Positions 30,057 through 39,515 are shown, counted from the stretch's first letter. The stretch is 63,879 nucleotides of DNA from Segetimicrobium sp035279545 (GCA_035279545.1 DATEHM010000077.1:1-63879), one strand, 5' to 3'. Notes: generated from the letters alone by a model not told the origin. Made by a program: numbers and translations.

Positions 30057-30141
30057 CGGTCTCTACCTAGGGACTGACGTCGGGAACTGCGGGGATATTC
30101 CGCTCGGCGGCCCCGGTTTCCTCCCGCAGGCGCGCGCGCGG

Positions 30142-30147
30142 TATACT
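30142..30147 (+). promoter_or_regulatory. Candidate -10 box for fumC
   Basis: TATACT, 35 bases before the fumC ATG, matches the -10 consensus at 5 of 6 positions; a clear -35 is not visible. fumC has a strong ribosome site, GGAGGAAAT, just before its ATG. The 126-bp gap also has to drive the divergent sdh operon, whose promoter I could not place. Confidence 0.45.
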
Positions 30148-30182
30148 GAAGTCACAGGAACGGCGGATGCGGAGGAAATACG

Positions 30183-31613
30183 ATGAGCACGGAGGGACAG
30201 CACCGGATCGAACACGACGCCCTCGGGGACGTGCGCGTGCCGGCCGACGCGTACTACGGCGCGCAGACCGTGCGGGCGATTGAGAACTTTCCGATCAGCG
30301 GCCTCCGGCTCCCCCGCGCGTTCATCGCCGCGACCGCCACGATCAAGCGAGCGGCGGCGGAGGTCAACGCCGCGCTCGGCCTCCTCGACCCGAAGATCGC
30401 CGCCGCGATCGCCCAGGCGGCCCAGGAGGTCATTGAAGGGAAGTGGGACGCGCAGTTTCCCATCGACGCATTTCAGATGGGCGCCGGCACGTCCCAGAAC
30501 ATGAACGCCAACGAGGTGATCGCCAACCGCGCGATCGAGCTGCTGGGGGGCCGGCGGGGCAACTACCAGATCGTGCATCCCAACGATCATGTGAACATGG
30601 CGCAGTCTACCAACGATGTCACGCCGACGGCGATCCGGCTCGCCGCCCTGATGACCCTCGGCGACCTGCTGGCGGTGCTTGAGACCTTAGTGGAAGCCCT
30701 GGGCCAGAAGGCGCACGAGTTCGACGACATCGTGAAGGCCGGCCGCACTCACCTGCAGGACGCCGTACCGGTGCGTCTGGGGCAGGAGTTCGGGGCTTAC
30801 GCGCTGGCGGTCGCCAACGACATCGAGCGCATCAAGAACGCCCGCGAGCGTCTGCTCTATCTCGGGATCGGGGGAACCGCGACCGGGACCGGCCTGAACG
30901 CTGACCCGCAGTACCACGCGCGGATGGTGCGCCGGCTTTCGGAGCTAACGGGCCTGCCGCTGCGGGGCTCCGGGAACCTCTTCGAATCGATGCAAAACAC
31001 CGCCGACGCGCTGGAGTGCTCGGCCGCGCTTCGGACGCTCACCGCGACGCTCACCCGGATCGCCAACGACCTGCGGCTGATGACGTCGGGGCCGAACACC
31101 GGGCTCGATGAGATCCGCCTCCCCCCGGTGCTGCCGGGGTCGTCGATCATGCCGGGCAAAGTGAACCCTTCCATGGCCGAGATGCTGAACATGGTGTGCT
31201 TCCACGTCATGGGGAACGACCTGACGGTGCTCCTCGCCACCCAGGCGGGGCAGCTGGAGCTCAACGTGATGTTGCCGGTCATCGCGCTCAACGTGCTGCA
31301 GTCGATCCAACTCCTCACCAACGGGGTGCGCGCGTTCACGGACCGGTGCGTCCGCGGCATCACGGCCAACGAGGCGCGGTGCCGGCACTGGGTGGAGCAC
31401 AGCGCCGCCCTGGCGACCGCGCTCAACCCCTACCTCGGCTACAGCAAGGTTGCCGAGGTCGTCAAGGAATTCGTGCGGACGGGACAGCCGATCCGGCAGA
31501 TCATCTTGGACCGGGGGCTCCTCTCCGAAGCCCAACTCAACGACATCTTGTCGGTGCGGGCGATGACCGAGCCGGGGATTCCGGGGAAGGCGGCCGGCAA
31601 GGCCCGTGGCTAG
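30183..31613 (+). CDS. fumC: Fumarate hydratase, class II
   Basis: Iron-independent fumarase converting fumarate to malate. 476 residues, family length. ADAYYGAQTVRAIENFPISG at the N-terminus, AGTSQNMNANEVIANRA, and VHPNDHVNMAQSTNDVTPTA at ~131-150 fit the family. The superfamily signature GSSIMPGKVNP lies near 319-329. The aspartase alternative is less likely given the TCA context, although the two families are close. Confidence 0.95.
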   Translation: MSTEGQHRIEHDALGDVRVPADAYYGAQTVRAIENFPISGLRLPRAFIAATATIKRAAAEVNAALGLLDPKIAAAIAQAAQEVIEGKWDAQFPIDAFQMGAGTSQNMNANEVIANRAIELLGGRRGNYQIVHPNDHVNMAQSTNDVTPTAIRLAALMTLGDLLAVLETLVEALGQKAHEFDDIVKAGRTHLQDAVPVRLGQEFGAYALAVANDIERIKNARERLLYLGIGGTATGTGLNADPQYHARMVRRLSELTGLPLRGSGNLFESMQNTADALECSAALRTLTATLTRIANDLRLMTSGPNTGLDEIRLPPVLPGSSIMPGKVNPSMAEMLNMVCFHVMGNDLTVLLATQAGQLELNVMLPVIALNVLQSIQLLTNGVRAFTDRCVRGITANEARCRHWVEHSAALATALNPYLGYSKVAEVVKEFVRTGQPIRQIILDRGLLSEAQLNDILSVRAMTEPGIPGKAAGKARG

Positions 31614-31699
31614 CGCCCCGCAGGCGGACCCCATCGTCCCGGCCGAATAACCTGCCATGGTCGCCCCGCGGGGAACCGTCGAGAGAAGCGAGGTGAGCG

Positions 31700-32554
31700 A
31701 TGCACTTTGACTTCTCCTCGCTCATCTGGCTGTTCTTCATCGTCTCGCTGCTCCAACCGCTGCTGACCCGGCAGTGGCAGCAGGCGACCCGGCTGCGGGT
31801 GTTTCAGCAATTGGAGCGCACCCGGAACAGCCGGGTCATCGCGCTGATCCACCGCGAGGAGACGATGAACCTGCTGGGGTTCCCGCTCGTGCGCTACATC
31901 GACATTCAGGACTCCGAGGAAGTACTGCGGGCGATTCGGCTCACCCCGCCGGACCTGCCGATCGACGTGATCCTGCACACCCCGGGGGGCCTCGTGCTCG
32001 CGGCGGAGCAGATCGCACGGGCGCTGCGCGACCACCCGGGTCGGGTGACCATGTTCGTCCCACACTACGCGATGTCCGGGGGGACGCTGATCGCGCTCGC
32101 CGCCGACGAGGTGGTGATGGACGCCCACGCCGTCCTCGGCCCCGTCGATCCCCAACTGGGAAACCATCCCGCGGTCTCGATCGTCGCGGCCGTGGGCCGG
32201 AAGCCGATCGGACGAGTCGACGACGAGACGCTGATCCTCGCCGACATGGCACAGAAGGCCCTGCAGCAGGTCCGCGCCGTCGTCGTGGAGTTGGCTTCGC
32301 GGCGCCTCCCCGCCGAGCGGGCGGAGGCGCTGGCGACCAGCCTGGCCGGGGGCACGTGGACCCACGACTATCCGATCACCGTGACCGAAGCGCGGGGTCT
32401 GGGATTTTCGGTGTCGACGGAGATGCCGCGGGCGATCTACGACCTGATGCAGCTCTACCCGCAGTCGGGGCGGCGCCGGCCGTCGGTCGAGTACATCCCG
32501 CTGCCGTACCGGTCGCCGGCCGCACCGCTCCCCCACCGAGAGGACCACAAGTAG
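31700..32554 (+). CDS. Membrane-anchored Clp-fold serine protease (SDH_protease/SppA-like)
   Basis: 284 residues. One N-terminal membrane helix (~6-22) is followed by a ClpP/crotonase-fold domain. ILHTPGGLVLAAEQIARAL supplies the oxyanion region and AMSGGTLIALAADEVVMD the nucleophile (Ser126). HAVLGPVDPQLG and a following MAQKAL lysine resemble SppA-type Ser-Lys dyads. The match is to the family annotated serine dehydrogenase proteinase, common in GC-rich Gram-positive-like bacteria and archaea. It follows fumC by 86 bp on the same strand. Its substrate is unknown; membrane protein or signal-peptide turnover is plausible. Confidence 0.8.
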   Translation: MHFDFSSLIWLFFIVSLLQPLLTRQWQQATRLRVFQQLERTRNSRVIALIHREETMNLLGFPLVRYIDIQDSEEVLRAIRLTPPDLPIDVILHTPGGLVLAAEQIARALRDHPGRVTMFVPHYAMSGGTLIALAADEVVMDAHAVLGPVDPQLGNHPAVSIVAAVGRKPIGRVDDETLILADMAQKALQQVRAVVVELASRRLPAERAEALATSLAGGTWTHDYPITVTEARGLGFSVSTEMPRAIYDLMQLYPQSGRRRPSVEYIPLPYRSPAAPLPHREDHK

Positions 32555-32564
32555 GGCGAGCGCT

Positions 32565-33122
32565 CTACCGGGCGGATCTCCACACCACGTCGGGGCGCCC
32601 TGCCGCGAGGTTCGCCGCGCGCGCCAAGACGAAGAGCAGATCGGACAGCCGGTTGACGTACTTGAGGAGCTCCGGGTTGAGCGGCTCCAGTGCGGTAAGC
32701 TGCACGATCTCCCGCTCGGCCCGCCGCGCCACCGTCCGCGCGTGGTGCAGTGCGGCCGCGCCCGGGGTGCCCCCCGGGAGGACGAATTGGCGGAGAGGCG
32801 GCAGGCGATCCTCAAACCGATCGATCTCCTGCTCCAACCCGGCGACCTGATCGGCGGACACCCGGACGACGTGAGACCCGGCTGCGGACGCGGCGGCGGG
32901 GGTGGCCAGCTCCGCGCCGAGATCGAACAGGTGGTGCTGCAGCCGCTCCAGGACCCCGTCGATCTCCCGATCGGATCCGGCCGCGCGCGCCAGCCCCAGG
33001 ACGGCGTTCAGTTCGTCGATCGTGCCGTACGCCCGGACCCGCGGGTCATCCTTCGAGACTCGGGCTCCCCCGAATAAACTGGTGTGTCCGCCGTCGCCCG
33101 TCCGGGTGTAGATGCGCGTCAC
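32565..33122 (-). CDS. Cob(I)alamin adenosyltransferase, PduO-type
   Basis: Adenosylates reduced corrinoid with ATP to make coenzyme B12. 185 residues. The N-terminal ATP-binding motif TRTGDGGHTSLFGG, the RVRAYGTIDELNAVLG segment and the C-terminal HHARTVARRAEREIVQL helix define PduO-type enzymes (cobA/pduO/MMAB group). The GTG start is 9 bases after the S9 peptidase stop, so the pair is likely cotranscribed. No B12-dependent enzyme is in the window. Confidence 0.93.
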   Translation of the reverse strand: MTRIYTRTGDGGHTSLFGGARVSKDDPRVRAYGTIDELNAVLGLARAAGSDREIDGVLERLQHHLFDLGAELATPAAASAAGSHVVRVSADQVAGLEQEIDRFEDRLPPLRQFVLPGGTPGAAALHHARTVARRAEREIVQLTALEPLNPELLKYVNRLSDLLFVLARAANLAAGRPDVVWRSAR

Positions 33123-33131
33123 GGCGCCGGC

Positions 33132-35189
33132 CTACTCGTCGGCGGCCACCCCCTGCCGCCGGCGGGATGAGCCGCCGGCCTCGGATGCGCCCGGCCGTGC
33201 AGCCAGGTGCGTGCCGAACCAGGCCAGGATGTGGCGGAGCCGCTCGACCCGATGCTTGGGCTGCCCGTTTCGGGAGAGGTCATGGCTCTCCCCGGGAAAG
33301 CGGACGAAGAGCGTTGGGGTCCCCTGCTTCTTGAGCGCGATGAACAGCTGCTCCCCCTGCTCGATCGGACAACGCAGATCGTTCTCGCTGTGGAGGATCA
33401 ACAGCGGAGTCCGCATCTGGCGCACGTAGGTAATCGGCGATCGCTCGAGGTAGAATCCGGGAGATTCCCACGGATCGCCCGGGTACTCCCAGAACCCCTT
33501 CTGATAGGCGAGGTCAGAGGTCCCCCACTGGCTGTAGGCGTTGCTGATGCTCCGCATCGTCACCGCGGCCTTAAAGCGCTGGGTATGGCCGACGACCCAG
33601 TTGGTCATGAACCCGCCATAGCTGCCGCCCGCCACACCGAGCCGATCGGGGTCGATCCAGTCGTAGGCACCCAACGCGTGGTCGACCCCGCGCATGAGAT
33701 CCTCGTAGTCCTTGCCGCCCCAGTCGTGACGCGTCCCCGCGGTGAATGTCTGGCCGTACCCCTGGCTCCCGCGGGGATTCATGTAGATCACGCCGTACCC
33801 GGAGGCGGCAAGGAGCTGAAACTCATGGAAGAATCCGTTGCCGTACGCGCCGTGGGGGCCGCCGTGAATCTCAACGATGGTGGGGGCCCGCTCGTGTTGG
33901 CCCGGGCCGGCCGGGCGCAGCACCCACCCCTCGATCCTCCACCCGTCCACGCTGGACACCTCGAACCGCTCGGGAATGGAGAGGGCCAGGGTCCGCAGGC
34001 ACGCCCCGTTCAGGTCCGTGATCCGCCGGAGCGGCCCCGCCGCAGCCCCAACGTCCAGTACGACGACCTCCCCGGGCGTCAGAGGGTCGCTCTCGATGCA
34101 CGCCGCCCGGATCGCCCGGCGGTCCAGCGAGCACCCGATCAGTTCGTGATCGCCCTGTGTCTCCTGCCGGACCGCGCCGTCGCCAACCGCCACCGACGCA
34201 ATCTGGGTATTTGCGCCGTCGGCGTACATGAAGTAGATGCGCGCGCCGTCGGGCGCCCACGTCAGCCCTCCGGCACCGGGGTGGGCGCGCACGTCGGAGA
34301 TCACGTGGTGACCGACGCTGCGGTCGAACTCCCGGGTCAGGCAGACCGGATCGCCACCGGTGGCGGAGACCACCCAGACCGCCGAGTTCGTCGCCCCCCG
34401 GCAGGCGTTATCGTGTCCGACGTACGCGATCCGGGCCCCGTCGGGAGACCACGCGGGCAGGCTGACCGGGCCGATGCCGCCGGTCAGCCGACGCGGCACC
34501 CCCCCGCCCTCGGCCGCCACCACCCAGACATCGGTGACATTGGAGAGATCGGCGTTCTGATCGGGGTTGGCGACGTACGCAACCCAGCGCCCGTCGGGCG
34601 ACCAGGCCGGGTTCGTGTGATCGCACTCCTCACGGGTAAGCTGCCGCGCCTCCCCTCCGCCGGCGGGCACGGCCAGCACCTCCTTCCAGCGCCCGTCCCA
34701 GAACCCCTCACCGTCGAGCTTGTAGCGCAGGCGCGAGATCACGCGCACGTCGCTCTCGTCCGGCCCCGGCTTGGGCTGGGGCTTGGCCACCACGGCGAGC
34801 CAGCGGCCGTCCTGGGACCAAGACAGCTCCGAGGGGGCGAGCGGGCCCGACGTCACCTGACGCGCCTCCCCCCCCTCCACCCCGATCACCCAGACCTGCT
34901 TCTCCCCGCCCCGATCCGAGATGAAGGCGATCTGGTCCCCGTCGGGAGACCAGCGGGGATGGACGTCCTTGCCCGAGGCGGTCGTCAATTGCCACGGCAC
35001 GCGCCCATCGACGGGGGCGATCCACAGATGGCTCTGGTAGACGTTCGTGGAAATATCCCCCGTCGTCACGGTACAGACCGCCCGGGTCCCATCGGGTGAC
35101 ATCTGCGGATCGTTGAGGATCTTGAGCGCGAACAAGTCTTCGATCGTGATCGGTCGCCCGGGACGGACGCCCTGGTCACGAAGGTTCAT
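33132..35189 (-). CDS. S9 family serine peptidase (acylaminoacyl-peptidase/DPP-like)
   Basis: About 685 residues. The N-terminal ~420 residues are a beta-propeller of repeated blocks such as HPRWSPDGDQIAFISDRGG and NPAWSPDGRWVAYVANP. The C-terminal alpha/beta hydrolase has the nucleophile in GVAGGSYGGFMTNW (~residue 520), the acid in LILHSENDLRCPIEQGE, and the histidine in FPGESHDLSRNG. No signal peptide is seen, so it is probably cytoplasmic and releases blocked or dipeptide N-termini. The ATG at 35189 follows a GGAGGAG site. Confidence 0.93.
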   Translation of the reverse strand: MNLRDQGVRPGRPITIEDLFALKILNDPQMSPDGTRAVCTVTTGDISTNVYQSHLWIAPVDGRVPWQLTTASGKDVHPRWSPDGDQIAFISDRGGEKQVWVIGVEGGEARQVTSGPLAPSELSWSQDGRWLAVVAKPQPKPGPDESDVRVISRLRYKLDGEGFWDGRWKEVLAVPAGGGEARQLTREECDHTNPAWSPDGRWVAYVANPDQNADLSNVTDVWVVAAEGGGVPRRLTGGIGPVSLPAWSPDGARIAYVGHDNACRGATNSAVWVVSATGGDPVCLTREFDRSVGHHVISDVRAHPGAGGLTWAPDGARIYFMYADGANTQIASVAVGDGAVRQETQGDHELIGCSLDRRAIRAACIESDPLTPGEVVVLDVGAAAGPLRRITDLNGACLRTLALSIPERFEVSSVDGWRIEGWVLRPAGPGQHERAPTIVEIHGGPHGAYGNGFFHEFQLLAASGYGVIYMNPRGSQGYGQTFTAGTRHDWGGKDYEDLMRGVDHALGAYDWIDPDRLGVAGGSYGGFMTNWVVGHTQRFKAAVTMRSISNAYSQWGTSDLAYQKGFWEYPGDPWESPGFYLERSPITYVRQMRTPLLILHSENDLRCPIEQGEQLFIALKKQGTPTLFVRFPGESHDLSRNGQPKHRVERLRHILAWFGTHLAARPGASEAGGSSRRRQGVAADE

Positions 35190-35388
35190 CACGGCATCTC
35201 CTCCTCTGCGTCCCCGGATCGGGAAACGGCGCGCCGGGTTGAGGCCACCGAGCCCAAGGGCAGCAGGGCCGCGCCCCTCCCTGTTCTTCGACGGGGGCAC
35301 GCCTCCCTCCGGAGCGCGCTCGCTCCCGACCGCCGCCGACGGCGCGGGGCAGCCGGCGGGGAAGCTGGCCGCGCGCGGAGCTCACCGG

Positions 35389-36123
35389 TCATCGCCCCAG
35401 GGCAAGCCGCTGGGAGAGTTGCGCCGGAAGCTTGCGGGCCGCCATCTTTCTCTGGGTCGTCGCGATCGGGTACGAAAGCCGCTGGAGGGTGACGGTGCGC
35501 GGTTCGGTCTCCAGGATCAGGTAGGAAGCGCGGGGGTCGCCGTCGCGGGGCTGCCCGACGCTTCCCACGTTGACGATGTAGCGGTCCGAGCTGGCGAGCC
35601 GCATTCGTTCGCCTACCGGCAGCGCACGGATACTCAGCGTCCCGTCCGCCTCGAGGACGAACGCGCCCGGCACGTGGGAATGCCCCACCAGACAGAGCGC
35701 GAAGGGATGCTCGGAAAAAATCGCCAGCGAGGTGGGGAGATCGAGTATGTACTCTTCGATCGGATCCCGCGGGCTCCCGTGGACCGCGAGAAAGTCAGGG
35801 TCCTCCAGGCGGTCGGGAAGGGTGGTGATCCACCGCCGGGTCTCGTCGGTCACGACCTCGATCGTCCACTCGATCGCCGCGCGCGCGAGCGGGGTGAAGG
35901 CCCGGATGTCGAGCGCGCCGACGGCCGCGCGGTCGTGGTTGCCGGCAATCGCCCTTCCCCCCAGCTCTTGGATGCGCGACGCGCACTCGTTGGGGTTGGG
36001 CCCGTAGCCAACGGTGTCGCCCAGACACAGGAAGGCGTCGGGGCGGTGCCGGCCCACATCGGCCAGCACCGCCTCCAGCGCTTCGAGGTTGCCGTGCACA
36101 TCGGAAAGGATCGCGTATCGCAC
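35389..36123 (-). CDS. Metallophosphoesterase (calcineurin-like, YfcE/PF12850 type)
   Basis: About 244 residues. Metal-binding motifs appear in order: SDVHGNLEAL, LGDTVGYGPNP, AGNHDRAAVG, VHGSPRD and GHSHVPG, giving a complete dimetal site. The family includes cyclic-nucleotide and general phosphodiesterases, and this sequence does not settle the substrate. I use the GTG at 36123, where conserved sequence begins; a TTG at 36168 would overlap hisIE by 29 bases. It follows hisIE by 16 bp, so it may be cotranscribed with the his operon. Confidence 0.85.
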   Translation of the reverse strand: MRYAILSDVHGNLEALEAVLADVGRHRPDAFLCLGDTVGYGPNPNECASRIQELGGRAIAGNHDRAAVGALDIRAFTPLARAAIEWTIEVVTDETRRWITTLPDRLEDPDFLAVHGSPRDPIEEYILDLPTSLAIFSEHPFALCLVGHSHVPGAFVLEADGTLSIRALPVGERMRLASSDRYIVNVGSVGQPRDGDPRASYLILETEPRTVTLQRLSYPIATTQRKMAARKLPAQLSQRLALGR

Positions 36124-36139
36124 GGGAAGAGGAGACGGC

Positions 36140-36820
36140 CTACCGTCGCCGCTGAGCGAGTTCGGCAAATACCTCGCGCGGGCTCACCCCGAGGAAGACC
36201 AGGAGGGCCAAGGTGTGGAACCAGAGATCGGCAGTCTCCTCAACAAGACGCCCGCGAGTCTCCTTCCGGGCGGCCCGAGTCACCTCGGCGGCTTCTTCCA
36301 TGATCTTCTCATTGAGACGGGCCAACCCCTCCGCGAACAGCCGGGTCGTGTAGGACCCTTCGCGGGGCGCCGCGCGGCGATCGTTGAGTACGGCCGCGAT
36401 CTCGCTGAGAACCTCGGCGTCACCGCGGATGGGCCGATCGGCCCCGTTCTCCGGCCCCGCCCCCCCGCGGTCGACGAGGATGGCCGCCTCACCGTCTCGC
36501 TGCGCGACCGCCCGGTAGAAGCATGACCGGTGCCCGGTGTGGCACGCCGCTCCCGTCTGCTCGACCCGAAGCAGCACCGCGTCGCCGTCGCAGTCCGCCC
36601 GGACCTCCGTGACCCGCTGGGTGTGCCCCGACGTCTCACCCTTCCGCCAGAGCCGATTTCGGCTGCGACTCCAGTACCACCCCTGTCCGGTGTCCAAGGT
36701 CCGCCGGAGGGCCTCCCGATCCATGTGCGCAACCATCAGCACCTCGCCGCTGCCGCCGTCCTGCGCCACGGCGGTCACCAGCCCGTCCGCATCAAACCGT
36801 ACGGTCCCGCTCTCGTCCAT
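36140..36820 (-). CDS. hisIE: Bifunctional phosphoribosyl-AMP cyclohydrolase / phosphoribosyl-ATP pyrophosphohydrolase
   Basis: Catalyses histidine steps 2 and 3. About 226 residues. The HisI domain (~1-125) has VLMVAHMDREALRRTLDTG, SRSRNRLWRKGETSGHTQ, and the zinc cysteines in VRADCDGDAVLL and CHTGHRSCFYR. The HisE domain (~140-226) has NEKIMEEAAEVTRAARK and VEETADLWFH. The order is hisI then hisE, as in E. coli. It starts 17 bp after hisF. Confidence 0.96.
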   Translation of the reverse strand: MDESGTVRFDADGLVTAVAQDGGSGEVLMVAHMDREALRRTLDTGQGWYWSRSRNRLWRKGETSGHTQRVTEVRADCDGDAVLLRVEQTGAACHTGHRSCFYRAVAQRDGEAAILVDRGGAGPENGADRPIRGDAEVLSEIAAVLNDRRAAPREGSYTTRLFAEGLARLNEKIMEEAAEVTRAARKETRGRLVEETADLWFHTLALLVFLGVSPREVFAELAQRRR

Positions 36821-36837
36821 CCGCGTGATCCTCCCGC

Positions 36838-37605
36838 TTACCGGCGGACGGGGATCCCCGCCGCCGCCATCTGCGCCTTCGACTCGGCGATGCTGTATCG
36901 CCGGAAGTGGAACATGGACGCGGCGAGCACGGCATCCGCATCCGCGCCCTCGATGACCTCTACGAAGTGGTGCGGGTGGCCCGCGCCCCCCGAGGCGATC
37001 ACGGGCACCCGCACCGTTTGCGTGATGGCCCGGGTCAGGGCCAGGTCGTAGCCGTCCTCGTGCCCGTCCCGGTCCATGCTCGTGATCAGCAGCTCCCCCG
37101 CCCCGAGTTCCGCGGCCTGGCGGGCCCAGGCGACGGCGTCTCGGTTCGCCGGCGTCCGGCCTCCGTGCGTGTAGACCTCCCACCGACCGGGCTCCTGCTG
37201 GCGCGCGTCGATCGCCACGACGACGCACTGGCTGCCGAAGCGCCGGGCCGCCTCGCGGATCAACTCCGGACGCTGTATCGCCGCCGTGTTCAGGCCGACC
37301 TTGTCGGCGCCGGCGTTGAGCATCCGGCGGAGATCCTCCACGGCGCGCAGGCCGCCGCCCACGGTGAACGGGATCGTCAGCGTGTCGGCCGTCCGCCGGA
37401 CCACCTCCTCCATGATCCCGCGGCGCTCGTGACTGGCCGTGATGTCCAGGAAGACGATCTCATCGGCACCCTCGCGATCGTACAGGGCCGCCAGCTCGAC
37501 GGGATCGCCCGCGTCGCGCAGGTCCACGAAACTCGTGCCCTTGACGACCCGCCCGGCATCGACGTCGAGGCACGGGATCACCCGTCGCGCCAGCATCGAA
37601 TTCAC
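36838..37605 (-). CDS. hisF: Imidazole glycerol phosphate synthase, cyclase subunit
   Basis: Cyclase half of IGP synthase, receiving ammonia from HisH. 255 residues. The start ARRVIPCLDVDAGRVVKGTSF, the catalytic Asp in IPCLDV, the FTVGGGLRAVEDL phosphate site, and the second catalytic Asp in ELLITSMDRDGHEDGYD are visible. The GTG start overlaps the hisA stop by four bases. Confidence 0.97.
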   Translation of the reverse strand: MNSMLARRVIPCLDVDAGRVVKGTSFVDLRDAGDPVELAALYDREGADEIVFLDITASHERRGIMEEVVRRTADTLTIPFTVGGGLRAVEDLRRMLNAGADKVGLNTAAIQRPELIREAARRFGSQCVVVAIDARQQEPGRWEVYTHGGRTPANRDAVAWARQAAELGAGELLITSMDRDGHEDGYDLALTRAITQTVRVPVIASGGAGHPHHFVEVIEGADADAVLAASMFHFRRYSIAESKAQMAAAGIPVRR

Positions 37606-38324
37606 GCCGCGGCGGCCAGGAGGTCCTCGAGCCGGACGCGCCCCTCGTACAGGACCCGGCCGACGATGACGCCCTCCAGCCCGTGGGCTTCGAGCGGCCG
37701 GAGGCGCCGGATGTCGTCGGCCGAGGCGATCCCGCCCGCGGCGACCACCGGCACGTCGACCTCACGGAGGATCCGTTCGATGGCGGCGACGTTGGGCCCC
37801 GCCAGCATCCCGTCCGCGCCGATGTCCGTGTAGATGATCCGCCGGGCGCCCGCCGCGACGACCTGAGTGGCGACGGCCGAGGCGGATAGTCCGGTGCGGG
37901 TGACCCACCCCTCCGTCGCCACCTCGCCGCCCCGCGCGTCGATCCCCACCACCACCCGGTCGCCGAACCGCGAACACGCCTCCTCCAGCACGTCCCGGCG
38001 GGAGAGGGCGACGGTCCCCAGGATGACCCGGGCGGCTCCGGCGTCCAACCACCGCTCGACCGTCCCGAGATCCCGCATCCCTCCGCCCACCTCCACGGGG
38101 ATCTCCACTGCGGCGATCAGGCGGCGGATCGCCTCCGCGTTCACTTGGGTGCCGGTGAACGCGCCGTCGAGATCGACGACGTGCAGCCAGGCGGCGCCGC
38201 AGGCCATCCACCGACGGGCCGCGGCGGCCGGGTCGCCATCGTAGAGATGCTCGCGGTCAGGCGCCCCCTGAACGAGACGGACGCACCGCCCGCCCCGCAC
38301 GTCAACGGCCGGCAGCACCAGCAC
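37602..38324 (-). CDS. hisA: ProFAR isomerase
   Basis: Amadori isomerase, (beta/alpha)8 barrel. 240 residues. LPAVDVRGGRCVRLVQG gives the first catalytic Asp and the phosphate-binding start; PVEVGGGMRDLGTVERWLDAG and IIYTDIGADGMLAGPN (second Asp) complete it. The GTG start at 38324 overlaps hisH by 23 bases. No feature suggests a PriA-type dual enzyme, and trpF was not seen here. Confidence 0.95.
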   Translation of the reverse strand: MLVLPAVDVRGGRCVRLVQGAPDREHLYDGDPAAAARRWMACGAAWLHVVDLDGAFTGTQVNAEAIRRLIAAVEIPVEVGGGMRDLGTVERWLDAGAARVILGTVALSRRDVLEEACSRFGDRVVVGIDARGGEVATEGWVTRTGLSASAVATQVVAAGARRIIYTDIGADGMLAGPNVAAIERILREVDVPVVAAGGIASADDIRRLRPLEAHGLEGVIVGRVLYEGRVRLEDLLAAAA

Positions 38325-38928
38325 CGATGGCCCACCGAGCGAAGTTGGTCAGCACGCGGCTGCCGGCCGCCCCCGATTTCTCCGGATGAAACTGGGTCGC
38401 CCAGACATTGCCGCCGCCGACGACGGCGGCCACCTCCCCTCCGTAATCGGCCGTGGCCGCCACGAGCGCGGGGTCCGCGGGAACCGCGTGGTACGAATGG
38501 ATGAAGTAGACGTGCATCCCCGTCGCGCAGCCGTCAAGGAGCGGAGAGGGGCGAACGATGTCGAGCGCGTTCCATCCCATGTGGGGGGTCTTGACCTCCT
38601 CGGAGAGGCGTACGACCCGGCCGGGGAGCAGGCCGAGGCCTTGGTGGACGCCGTCCTCCTCGCTCTCCTCAAACAGCACCTGCATCCCAAGGCAGATCCC
38701 TAAGAACGGCCGCCCCGAGTCGACGAACTCCCGGATGCGCTCGACGAATCCCGCGTCCCGGAGGCCCGCCATCGCCGGACCGAACGCGCCGTCCCCGGGG
38801 ACGACCAGCGCATCCGCCTCGTCCAGGAGGCGCGGCGAGTCGGTGACGCGGACCTCAAGCCCTTGGCGCTCGAGTCCCTTTCGGATGCTCCGGAGGTTGC
38901 CGGCGCCGTAGTCCACGACCGCGATCAT
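38302..38928 (-). CDS. hisH: Imidazole glycerol phosphate synthase, glutamine amidotransferase subunit
   Basis: Class I glutaminase feeding ammonia to HisF. 208 residues. The catalytic Cys is in LGICLGMQVLFE, and the His-x-Glu pair is in TQFHPEKSG near the C-terminus. VDYGAGNLRSIRKGLER at the N-terminus is typical. The ATG overlaps the hisB stop by four bases. Confidence 0.97.
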   Translation of the reverse strand: MIAVVDYGAGNLRSIRKGLERQGLEVRVTDSPRLLDEADALVVPGDGAFGPAMAGLRDAGFVERIREFVDSGRPFLGICLGMQVLFEESEEDGVHQGLGLLPGRVVRLSEEVKTPHMGWNALDIVRPSPLLDGCATGMHVYFIHSYHAVPADPALVAATADYGGEVAAVVGGGNVWATQFHPEKSGAAGSRVLTNFARWAIGAGAAGR

Positions 38929-39515
38929 GCGAGGGTACCCTTGGTCGAGGGGATGCCCGGGACCCGCGGATCCACCCGCGTCGCCCGGTCGAGCGCGAGG
39001 GCCAGCGCCTTAAAGGCCGCCTCGATGATATGGTGCGCGTTCCGCCCGTGCAGGAGCAGGAGGTGCACGGTGATCCCGGCGTTCATCACGAACGCCCGGA
39101 AGAACTCCTCGGTGAGGTCCGTGTCGTAGTCCCCCAGCCGCTGGCGGGGCACCGGGATGGCGTAGTGGAGGTACGGCCGGCCGCTGACATCGACCGCGGC
39201 CAGAACCAGCGCCTCGTCCAGCGGCGCGTACTCGGAGGCGTAGCGGCTGATCCCCCCGCCGTCTCCCAGGGCCTCCCGTAGGGCCCGGCCGAGCGCGATG
39301 CCGACGTCCTCCACGGTGTGGTGCGCGTCGACCTCCAGATCTCCGCTGGCCTCGACGGCCAGGTCGAACCGCCCGTGCCGCGCGAGCTGGGCAAGCATGT
39401 GGTCGAGAAACGGCAACCGCGTGCTCCCCGTGTGGGCCCCCGTGCCGTCCAGGTCCCAGGTCACGTCGATGCGCGTCTCCGCGGTCGCGCGCGCCACCCG
39501 GCCGACGCGGCTCAT
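38925..39515 (-). CDS. hisB: Imidazoleglycerol-phosphate dehydratase
   Basis: Manganese-dependent dehydratase, 196 residues, monofunctional (no phosphatase domain). LPFLDHMLAQLARHGRFDL, DAHHTVEDVGIALGRAL and HHIIEAAFKALALALDRAT are the family's metal-binding His/Glu motifs. Histidinol-phosphatase must come from another locus. It is coupled by 4-base overlaps to hisD and hisH. Confidence 0.97.
   Translation of the reverse strand: MSRVGRVARATAETRIDVTWDLDGTGAHTGSTRLPFLDHMLAQLARHGRFDLAVEASGDLEVDAHHTVEDVGIALGRALREALGDGGGISRYASEYAPLDEALVLAAVDVSGRPYLHYAIPVPRQRLGDYDTDLTEEFFRAFVMNAGITVHLLLLHGRNAHHIIEAAFKALALALDRATRVDPRVPGIPSTKGTLA

Noticed and set aside
30120..30150. CGCGCGCGCG run and TATAC palindrome before fumC as a Z-DNA or operator site
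   Set aside because: The run is only ten bases and the palindrome is six; both are expected by chance and the TATACT is better read as a -10 box.
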